NCBI GenBank assembly: GCA_902795905.1 | Contig: CADBMY010000275.1 | Coordinates: 1-11,616, forward strand | Source of the DNA: an uncultured Erysipelotrichaceae bacterium | Lineage (GTDB): Bacteria; Bacillota_I; Bacilli_A; Erysipelotrichales; Erysipelotrichaceae | Direction: 5' to 3' | DNA: 11,616 nt | Part shown: in pieces, positions 1 to 5,516 of the stretch | Layout: each line of letters starts with the position of its first letter | Numbering within the stretch: the stretch's first letter is position 1 | The notes under the pieces: generated by a model | The model's database searches: none | What the model was told of the DNA's origin: nothing | What the model saw: only the letters and a program-made list of their open reading frames with translations | Program-made: the position numbers and the translations under genes

Positions 1-426
1 CTTCTCTTCGGCACAGCTCAGCATATTCAGCACAGCGATCTCCATGTTCATGAACGGATCATCCTTCAGCAGTTTCCATACCAGACGTATATCATCGGGA
101 TCTTTACTGCTGAGCCTGTGATCGCTCTCTATTCTGAGCTTTGCATAGTCCGTGAGTCCTCTGTCACTGGCAAAATTCACAGCCTCCAGACCCACTCTGC
201 CAAAGATCTGCGCATAGCCGGTAGAACTGTCCTTCTTGTTAAAAACATTCACGGAAACAGCCGCATCTGCCGCAATATCCATGATATCCATGCCTGTCAT
301 CTCCATGTACAGGATGGCTTTGATAAAAGCAGCCGGTATATGATATCTCTCTGCCAGAGTATCTACCCAGCCTTTGTAATTCAAAAGAATCTCTTCGGTC
401 TTTTCCTTTGTATACATTCTTATCAT
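1..426 (-). CDS. Partial protein of unknown function with lysozyme/transglycosylase-like pattern
   Basis: The frame is open for 142 codons from an ATG at 426 to the left edge, so the C-terminus is missing. An AAAAGAG ribosome site lies about 8 nt upstream of that ATG; a second in-frame ATG at 417 has no better site. The product is soluble, rich in alpha-helix and has no signal peptide. Residues 26-42 (ERYHIPAAFIKAILYME) end in Glu42, and 28 residues later comes STGYAQI (68-74). This spacing matches the catalytic Glu and the G-x-x-Q motif of SLT/lysozyme-fold enzymes, and I recall uncharacterised Firmicutes proteins with the same KKDSSTGYxQIFG block. The function is therefore a guess: a cytoplasmic or phage-derived lysozyme-like protein, or only a fold relative. 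A possible extended -10 (TGGTATGAT, minus strand, around 450-458) has no convincing -35. It lies downstream of the guaB terminator, so it is probably its own transcription unit. Confidence 0.6.
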   Translation of the reverse strand, partial: MIRMYTKEKTEEILLNYKGWVDTLAERYHIPAAFIKAILYMEMTGMDIMDIAADAAVSVNVFNKKDSSTGYAQIFGRVGLEAVNFASDRGLTDYAKLRIESDHRLSSKDPDDIRLVWKLLKDDPFMNMEIAVLNMLSCAEEK

Positions 427-494
427 GATATGAACTCTTTTCTGTTTATATCATACCATACTCATGTATCAGTTCCTGCAATATGTATATATAC

Positions 495-524
495 AAAAAT
501 GAGACTCCGCACACGAAGTCTCAT
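495..524 (-). terminator. Rho-independent terminator of guaB
   Basis: Read on the minus strand, an 8-bp perfect stem (ATGAGACT at 499-506 pairing with AGTCTCAT at 517-524) closes a 10-nt loop and is followed by a run of five T. It starts 24 bp after the guaB stop codon and lies before the next minus-strand gene, so it should end guaB transcription and separate it from the partial gene at the left edge. Confidence 0.8.
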
Positions 525-547
525 CTTACTAAATATTACTGTAAATA

Positions 548-2056
548 CTATCTTTCGCTGTTCTGATCGTGATTCTTGACGATGACATCATGCGCACCGC
601 CCTCAACGATCGAAGTCGAACTGACAAGTGTCAGCTTTGCCTTATCCTGGAATTCCGGGATCGTAAGAGCACCGCAGTTGCACATCGTAGACTTGATCTT
701 ATAGATCGTAGCAGCAACATTATCCTTCAGTGTACCTGCATAAGGTACATAAGAGTCAACACCCTCTTCAAAGGACAGTTTACTGCTTCCGCCGAGATCA
801 TATCTCTGCCAGTTTCTTGCACGGTTGGAACCTTCACCCCAGTATTCCTTCACATAGGAACCGTTGATCATCAGTTTAGCGCCGGGAGCTTCTTCAAATC
901 TTGAGAAATATCTTCCTAACATGACAAAGTCAGAACCCATCGCAAGCGCTAAAGCCATATGATAGTCATAGACGATACCGCCGTCACTGCAGATCGGAAT
1001 ATAAACACCGTGTTTCTTATAATACTCATCACGGGCTTTGGCAACCTCGATCACTGCTGTCGCCTGACCTCTGCCGATACCCTTCGTCTCTCTGGTAATG
1101 CAGATGGAACCGCCGCCGATACCGATCTTGATAAAGTCGGCACCGCAGTCAGCCAGATAATTGAAGCCTTCTTCATCAACAACATTGCCGGCACCGATCT
1201 TCACGGAATCACCGTAATGGTCTCTTATCCACTTGATCGTCTTTCCCTGCCAGATCGAATAGCCGTCACTGGAGTCGATACATAGACAGTCAACACCGGC
1301 GTTGATCAGCGCCGGAACACGCTCTTCATAGTCACGGGTATTGATACCGGCACCGACCATGAAACGCTTCTCTTCATCAAGCAGTTCATCAGGATTCTCC
1401 TTATGGGAATCATAGTCTTTTCTGAAGACCAGATACTGCAGTTTATCGTCATCATCAACGATCGGCAGCTGATTCAGCTTATGATCCCAGATCAGATCAT
1501 TGCACTCCGTCAATGTGTTATTGATATTGCCTACGATCAGCTTCTCTCTGCAGGTCATGAACTCCTTGACCGTTCTGTCCAGATCAAGGCGGGAAACACG
1601 GTAGTCACGGGATGTCAGCATACCCAGCAGTTTGCCGTTTGCCGTACCATCATCGGTAACTGCCATTGTCGAGTGACCGGTTTCCTTCAGCAGATCAAGC
1701 ACTTCCTTCATCGTTGTATCAGGTGTGACGTTGGAATCACTGATAACAAAACCTGCTTTATAGTTCTTGACTCTGGCGACCATCTCCGCCTGCGATTTGA
1801 TCGACTGAGAACCAAAGATAAATGACATACCGCCCTCTTTGGCAAGCGCAATCGCAAGTCTGTCACCGGAGACCGACTGCATGATCGCACTGACCATGGG
1901 AATATTCAGACGGATTGCAGGCTTCTCACCCTTTTTATACTTAACGAGCGGTGTACCGAGATCTACATTGGCGGGGATATTCTCTTCACCGGTAAAGCCG
2001 GGAACGAGAAGATATTCACTGAATGTATGAGACGGTTCGGTATAATACTTTGCCAT
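548..2056 (-). CDS. guaB: IMP dehydrogenase, Tritrichomonas-like subtype
   Basis: Inosine-5'-monophosphate dehydrogenase oxidises IMP to XMP with NAD+, the committed step of GTP synthesis in the cytoplasm. The 502-residue protein has a split (beta/alpha)8 barrel with a CBS-domain pair at about residues 100-220. Visible active-site elements are the NAD-contacting SSDG region with Asp261, the phosphate loop [10 protein letters not shown] with catalytic Cys319, SDGGI at 357-361, and the mobile flap [15 protein letters not shown] with the Arg418-Tyr419 pair. The N-terminus [17 protein letters not shown] and the C-terminus [13 protein letters not shown] are close to the well-studied Tritrichomonas foetus enzyme as I remember it, and Cys319, Arg418 and Tyr419 fall at the same numbers. 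That protist enzyme is widely thought to come from bacteria. The ATG at 2056 is preceded by AAGGAGAGG (2063-2071). The gene is transcribed alone, divergently from proS. Lys310 and Glu431 match residues tied to low mycophenolic-acid sensitivity in the T. foetus enzyme; that trait is inferred here. Confidence 0.97.
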   Translation of the reverse strand: MAKYYTEPSHTFSEYLLVPGFTGEENIPANVDLGTPLVKYKKGEKPAIRLNIPMVSAIMQSVSGDRLAIALAKEGGMSFIFGSQSIKSQAEMVARVKNYKAGFVISDSNVTPDTTMKEVLDLLKETGHSTMAVTDDGTANGKLLGMLTSRDYRVSRLDLDRTVKEFMTCREKLIVGNINNTLTECNDLIWDHKLNQLPIVDDDDKLQYLVFRKDYDSHKENPDELLDEEKRFMVGAGINTRDYEERVPALINAGVDCLCIDSSDGYSIWQGKTIKWIRDHYGDSVKIGAGNVVDEEGFNYLADCGADFIKIGIGGGSICITRETKGIGRGQATAVIEVAKARDEYYKKHGVYIPICSDGGIVYDYHMALALAMGSDFVMLGRYFSRFEEAPGAKLMINGSYVKEYWGEGSNRARNWQRYDLGGSSKLSFEEGVDSYVPYAGTLKDNVAATIYKIKSTMCNCGALTIPEFQDKAKLTLVSSTSIVEGGAHDVIVKNHDQNSER

Positions 2057-2082
2057 GTTTTTCCTCTCCTTGTATTTTGATT

Positions 2083-2111
2083 ATTATAGTTATAAAAGTT
2101 CTTAAAGTAAA
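2083..2111 (-). promoter_or_regulatory. guaB promoter
   Basis: On the minus strand a TTTACT -35 (2106-2111) is followed after 17 bp by a perfect TATAAT -10 (2083-2088). The predicted start near 2076 gives a leader of about 20 nt, just enough for the AAGGAGAGG ribosome site. The -35 overlaps that of the divergent proS promoter. No riboswitch or operator fits in so short a leader. Confidence 0.65.
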
Positions 2112-2130
2112 GGCACATAAATGATATAAT
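2102..2130 (+). promoter_or_regulatory. proS promoter, extended -10 type
   Basis: TTAAAG (2102-2107), 17 bp, then TGATATAAT, an extended TGn plus perfect TATAAT -10 (2125-2130). The start would fall near 2137, leaving a 16-nt leader that contains GAGGG (2142-2146) as ribosome site. No T-box leader is possible in this space, so proS is probably not controlled by uncharged tRNA. Confidence 0.65.
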
Positions 2131-2152
2131 CGATAAGAATCGAGGGAATGAT

Positions 2153-3835
2153 ATGAAACTTAAAAACAGTTATTTCTTCACCCTTCGTGAAGATGTTAGA
2201 GATGAAGATTCTGCCAGCAGTAATATTCTTGTCCGCGCCGGTTTTATCAAGAAAACTTCTGCCGGTGTCTATATGATGCTTCCGCTCGGTCTTCGTGTAC
2301 TGAACAATATTGAAGCTATCATCCGTGAAGAGATGAATGCCACAGGCTGCCAGGAACTTCTGATGCCGGCATTGATCCCGGAAGACGTATATATTTCATC
2401 GGGAAGACGCGCAGGCTTCGGCAGCAGTATGTTCTCGCTGAAGGACCGCAAGGGACAGAACTATGTCCTCGGTCCTACACACGAAGAACTCTTTGCGATG
2501 GCAGCCAAGATGCAGATCCGTTCCTACAAGGATATGCCCTTCTCCCTGTATCAGATCCAGACAAAATTCAGAGATGAACCCCGTCCCCGTTACGGTTTGA
2601 TCCGTGTCAGAGAATTTGCCATGAAGGATTCCTATACCTTTGATAAAGACCAGGAAGGTATGGATATAGCCTACCAGAAACAGTTTAATGCCTATAAGAA
2701 TATCATGGACAGACTAAAGCTGAACTACAAGATCGTCCGTGCCGATACCGGTGTCATGGGCGGTCTGTTAAGTGAAGAATTCCAGGCTCTGGCACCGATC
2801 GGTGAAGATATTCTGGTTCTCTGTGACACCTGTGACTTCTCTTCCAACATCGAGGTAGCACCCTGTGTATCCGTTAAGGATGAGGAAGAACCGAAGGAGA
2901 AAGAACTGGTTTCCACACCTCACAGTAAGACGATCGAGGAAGTCAGTGAATACCTGCATATTCCGATGCAGAAATGCGTGAAAGCACTGCTGATGAATGT
3001 TAATGATGAACTGACGGTATTCTTTGTCAGAGGTGACCGTGAGCTCAATGAAGCCAAAGCCATGAAGCTCTTACAGGCAAATGAGATCAACTTTGCGGAT
3101 GACGAACTGATTGCTTCCGGCGGTGCCGTACCCGGCTTTACCGGTCCGATCGGTCTGAACGCAAAGATCGTCGTTGACAGCGAAGTACTGAACATGAAGA
3201 ACTTCTGCTGCGGTGCCAACAAGGAAGGTTATCACTATATCAATGTCAATCCTTCAGACTTTACATATGATCTCTGCGGAGATATCGTCAATGTCCTTGA
3301 GGGAGATACCTGCCCTGTCTGCGGCGGACGTCTGCACTTTGCCCGCGGTATCGAAGTCGGCAATACCTTCAAGCTTGGCACAAAGTATTCCAAGGCAATG
3401 AATCTGCAGTATCTCGATGCCAACAACCAGCTCCAGTATGTCTGGATGGGAAGCTACGGTATTGGTCCCGCCAGAGCCATGGCTGCTCTTGCCGAACAGA
3501 ATATCGATGAGAATGGTATTAACTGGCCCAAGTATCTGGCACCTTATCAGGTAGGCATCGTACTGATCTCCGACCGTGACGAAGTCCAGGTTGAGACAGC
3601 CAACAGGATCTATGATGAATTCATGTCCAAAGGCCTTGAACCGATCTTTGATGACCGCAGTGAACGTCCCGGTATTAAGTTCAAGGATATGGAACTGATC
3701 GGTATTCCCTACCGTATTACCGTCGGCCGCGGTGCTAAAGATGGTATCGTAGAGATCAAACCTCGTGTCGGTAATGCCATTGAAGTCAAGGTTGAAGATG
3801 TCTTCACCAAGGTAACTGAACTCTTAAACAGCTGA
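2153..3835 (+). CDS. proS: Prolyl-tRNA synthetase, bacterial type with editing domain
   Basis: This class II aminoacyl-tRNA synthetase joins proline to tRNA-Pro in the cytoplasm. The 560 residues are close to the usual length of the bacterial form (about 570). Motif 1 lies in KTSAGVYMMLPLG (34-46). Motif 2 is the stretch around FRDEPRPRYGLIRVREF (139-155). Motif 3 is WMGSYGIGPARAMAALAEQ (431-449) and keeps its arginine. The editing insertion spans about 230-390 and includes KCVKALL (274-280), whose lysine matches the position used in mischarged Ala-tRNA clearance. CDTC (224-227) and CPVC (387-390) flank the insertion and could hold a metal. The anticodon-binding domain is 460-560, with DDRSERPGIKFKDMELIG at 500-517. 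The ATG at 2153 is chosen because ATG at 2148 runs straight into TGA. Motif 3 reads GSYGIGPAR where many bacterial enzymes have GCYGIGVSR. The gene stands alone and overlaps the convergent regulator gene by 12 bp. Confidence 0.96.
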   Translation: MKLKNSYFFTLREDVRDEDSASSNILVRAGFIKKTSAGVYMMLPLGLRVLNNIEAIIREEMNATGCQELLMPALIPEDVYISSGRRAGFGSSMFSLKDRKGQNYVLGPTHEELFAMAAKMQIRSYKDMPFSLYQIQTKFRDEPRPRYGLIRVREFAMKDSYTFDKDQEGMDIAYQKQFNAYKNIMDRLKLNYKIVRADTGVMGGLLSEEFQALAPIGEDILVLCDTCDFSSNIEVAPCVSVKDEEEPKEKELVSTPHSKTIEEVSEYLHIPMQKCVKALLMNVNDELTVFFVRGDRELNEAKAMKLLQANEINFADDELIASGGAVPGFTGPIGLNAKIVVDSEVLNMKNFCCGANKEGYHYINVNPSDFTYDLCGDIVNVLEGDTCPVCGGRLHFARGIEVGNTFKLGTKYSKAMNLQYLDANNQLQYVWMGSYGIGPARAMAALAEQNIDENGINWPKYLAPYQVGIVLISDRDEVQVETANRIYDEFMSKGLEPIFDDRSERPGIKFKDMELIGIPYRITVGRGAKDGIVEIKPRVGNAIEVKVEDVFTKVTELLNS

Positions 3836-4885
3836 TCCCCTTCTCCGCAGTCTTCTGACACGGTTGATATGCCTTTCAAAGATACCAGAAGTGATCAGTT
3901 CAGCAATCACATACTGCTCGAAAACTGGGACTGGACATGAATAGAATCCCAGTTTTTTGTTATACGCATCTGTATGTTCCTTCGGCAGTAACATGTATCC
4001 TGCCCGGATCGAAGGTGATACAGACTGCGTAAACGTATTCATGTAAAATACGCTGTGATCAGGCTCCAGATGATACAGTGTATCCTCGGCTTTGGTGGAA
4101 AGAGTAAACTCGGAATCAAAGTCATCCTCGATAATATGCGCATGATGTGCCTCAGCCCACTGCAGATACTCTCTTTTCTTGGATGCAGACGCGGAGATCC
4201 CGGAAGGATAACTGTTATACGGTGTAACATGCAGAACATCCGCATGAGTGTTTTTTAATGCTGATGAGAGTATACCGTCATTACCCATCGGCAGCGGTAT
4301 GGCCTTTACACCGTATGCTCTGTAAACTTCACGGATCTGTGAATACGACGGATCTTCCATCGCATAGATCTTATCCGTTCCCAGATACTGTACGATCATG
4401 CCGTAGAGGTATTCAGCTCCGGCACCGATGATGATCTGTTCGGCAGAGACTATGATATCCCGGCTTCTTGCAAGATATGTCCGTATCGCGTTTTTCAGGA
4501 TCATACAGCCTGTATTCGGGCTCTTCTGCAGTAGTTCTTCCTGATACACGGAGATCACCCTGCGCATCGTTCTGGCCAGCTGTGAAGCGCTGATATACTC
4601 ATCATCCGTCTCGGAGACAGCCTGACGCACAGGTATTACCATGTCATTCTCTGCTGTAAAGATCTCCCCGGTTCTGTAGATCACGTAATATCCGCTGCGT
4701 TCCGATGCATGGATATAGCCTTCATCGATCAGGATCCGATATGCCTGTTCTACCGTGATCAGACTGACTTTATAGTGATCGGCAGCTTCACGTTTGGAAG
4801 GTATCTTATCTCCATAGGTATAGATACCCGTAATGATCTTATTCTTCAGATCATCATATACTGTAATATACTTAGTTTTATTCAT
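3824..4885 (-). CDS. MocR/GntR-type regulator, degenerate aminotransferase-like domain
   Basis: A winged-helix GntR domain (residues 1-71; IPSKREAADHYKVSLITVEQ then SGYYVIY) is followed by a fold-type I aminotransferase-like domain from about 100. MocR proteins use this domain to sense PLP or amino compounds and control vitamin B6 or amine genes. Family landmarks are IIIGAGAEYLYGM (151-163), VTPYNSYPSGIS (220-231), IIEDDFDSEF (251-260) and PSIRAGYMLLP (291-301). Two things are odd. The GTFSK motif that carries the PLP Schiff-base lysine reads NTFTQSV, with Gln287 (codon CAG) at the lysine position. The protein also stops at 353 residues, just after HINRVRRL, where relatives run on for about another 100 residues; the last codons overlap the proS 3' end. 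PLP therefore cannot be held covalently. No Shine-Dalgarno precedes the ATG at 4885 and the leader is about 2 nt. Divergence from the ECF transporter gene suggests control of it; decay to a pseudogene is the alternative, although the frame is intact. Confidence 0.88.
   Translation of the reverse strand: MNKTKYITVYDDLKNKIITGIYTYGDKIPSKREAADHYKVSLITVEQAYRILIDEGYIHASERSGYYVIYRTGEIFTAENDMVIPVRQAVSETDDEYISASQLARTMRRVISVYQEELLQKSPNTGCMILKNAIRTYLARSRDIIVSAEQIIIGAGAEYLYGMIVQYLGTDKIYAMEDPSYSQIREVYRAYGVKAIPLPMGNDGILSSALKNTHADVLHVTPYNSYPSGISASASKKREYLQWAEAHHAHIIEDDFDSEFTLSTKAEDTLYHLEPDHSVFYMNTFTQSVSPSIRAGYMLLPKEHTDAYNKKLGFYSCPVPVFEQYVIAELITSGIFERHINRVRRLRRRGSAV
3921..3958 (+). terminator. Probable proS terminator inside the regulator gene
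   Basis: A 10-bp perfect stem (AAAACTGGGA at 3921-3930 with TCCCAGTTTT at 3947-3956) and a 16-nt loop end in a run of six T (3953-3958) on the plus strand. It lies 86 bp after the proS stop, inside the oppositely oriented regulator gene, where the same bases encode the KKLGFYSCPVPVFEQ region. No other terminator was found for proS. The long loop weakens the prediction somewhat, and the T run is partly in the stem. Confidence 0.6.
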
Positions 4886-4893
4886 CTGGTCTT

Positions 4894-4922
4894 ATTATAA
4901 TTTCATATTCTGGCAATAACAA
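4894..4922 (-). promoter_or_regulatory. Promoter of the MocR-type regulator
   Basis: On the minus strand TTGTTA (4917-4922), 17 bp, then a perfect TATAAT (4894-4899). The start is expected about 7 nt beyond the -10, near 4887, so the transcript would begin about 2 nt before the ATG at 4885. The left arm of the inverted repeat sits in the promoter spacer, which would suit autorepression. Confidence 0.65.
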
Positions 4923-4935
4923 TATATCCAGAATA
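4906..4935. promoter_or_regulatory. Inverted-repeat operator candidate between regulator and transporter genes
   Basis: TATTCTGG (4906-4913) and CCAGAATA (4928-4935) form a perfect 8-bp inverted repeat with a 14-bp spacer. The arm centres are 22 bp apart, about two helical turns, as expected for a dimeric winged-helix protein on one face of DNA. One arm falls in the spacer of the regulator promoter and the other in the spacer of the proposed transporter promoter. The divergent MocR-type protein is the obvious candidate to bind it. Confidence 0.6.
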
Positions 4936-4945
4936 GGCATACTAT
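4916..4945 (+). promoter_or_regulatory. Weak candidate promoter of the ECF S-component gene
   Basis: ATAACA (4916-4921), 18 bp, TACTAT (4940-4945); each hexamer matches consensus at four of six bases. The start would fall at or next to the A of the ATG at 4952, making the mRNA leaderless, in agreement with the missing Shine-Dalgarno. The poor match suggests that an activator is needed, or that the true promoter is different. Confidence 0.35.
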
Positions 4946-4951
4946 ATAAAC

Positions 4952-5452
4952 ATGAATAAAAATCTTAAAATACTTACTCTTACCGGTATATTCCTTGGCC
5001 TCAATATCGCCCTGAGTTCTTTCGGTCTGCCGGTGCCGGGAGGACATCTGTATCTTAACGATATTGTGATCTGTACAGCCGCCCTTCTGCTTGGTCCTGC
5101 CGAAGCTTGCATCGTCGGCGGTATCGGTTCATTCCTGGGAGATATGCTGTTCTATCCGACACCGATGTTTGTGTCCTTAGCGGTCCATGGTCTGCAGGCC
5201 TATGTGATCTCTGTACTGGTTCACCGTGCACAGCATGAAAAACCGGCAGCAATGGTCGCCCTGTTCATCGGGGCTGTGATCATGGTCGTCGGTTATTCTC
5301 TGGGCAGAGCATTTATCTACAGCACACCGGAGTATGCTTTGTTAAAGCTTCCCTATCAGATCCTGCAGGCTGCTGTAGGCGCTGTCATAGGCTATCTGCT
5401 GGTATATAAGGCAGGTATCAAACAGCTCTTCCTGAAGCATATAACACGTTAA
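4952..5452 (+). CDS. ECF transporter S component (vitamin-type substrate binding)
   Basis: This small integral membrane protein of 166 residues has five or six predicted membrane segments (about 7-26, 36-55, 56-68, 71-91, 98-122, 128-150). S components capture a vitamin or similar small molecule and work with an energising module (EcfT, EcfA, EcfA'), which is not in this window and is usually shared in Firmicutes. Family features are the short basic N-terminus, the LxLNDIVICTAALLLGP stretch (34-50), and GGIGSFLGDMLFYPTP (56-71), typical of the riboflavin/HMP/pyridoxine-type S-component group. The substrate cannot be read from the sequence. A divergent MocR-type regulator, a family linked to PLP, makes vitamin B6 or a precursor the first guess. 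The ATG at 4952 is the only start that keeps the first membrane helix. It has no Shine-Dalgarno, the nearest AGG being about 14 nt away. The gene ends at the shared terminator at 5474-5508. Confidence 0.85.
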   Translation: MNKNLKILTLTGIFLGLNIALSSFGLPVPGGHLYLNDIVICTAALLLGPAEACIVGGIGSFLGDMLFYPTPMFVSLAVHGLQAYVISVLVHRAQHEKPAAMVALFIGAVIMVVGYSLGRAFIYSTPEYALLKLPYQILQAAVGAVIGYLLVYKAGIKQLFLKHITR

Positions 5453-5473
5453 TACAGGATATACAGATGAGAC

Positions 5474-5508
5474 AGAAAAGCACATGGCATTATGTCATGT
5501 GCTTTTCT
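5474..5508. terminator. Bidirectional terminator between the S component and hydA
   Basis: A 13-bp perfect stem (AGAAAAGCACATG at 5474-5486, CATGTGCTTTTCT at 5496-5508) with a 9-nt loop has a T-rich arm on either strand. It lies between the convergent stops of the transporter gene (5452) and hydA (5517) and can end both transcripts. Confidence 0.85.
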
Positions 5509-5516
5509 TAACTTAC

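Noticed and set aside
448..481. Minus-strand promoter for the partial left-edge gene (TTGCAG ... TGGTATGAT)
   Set aside because: The extended -10 is fair, but the spacing to the only -35-like hexamer is 20 bp, too long to list as a feature.
485..494. Palindrome GTATATATAC
   Set aside because: A short, low-complexity AT repeat beside the guaB terminator; expected by chance in an AT-rich gap.
118..579. Plus-strand open frame of 153 codons
   Set aside because: It lies antisense to the partial minus-strand gene, crosses the guaB terminator, has no ribosome site and shows no family features.
4886..4951. Riboswitch upstream of the ECF S-component gene
   Set aside because: The whole divergent gap is 66 bp and the predicted transcript starts at or near the ATG, leaving no room for an aptamer.
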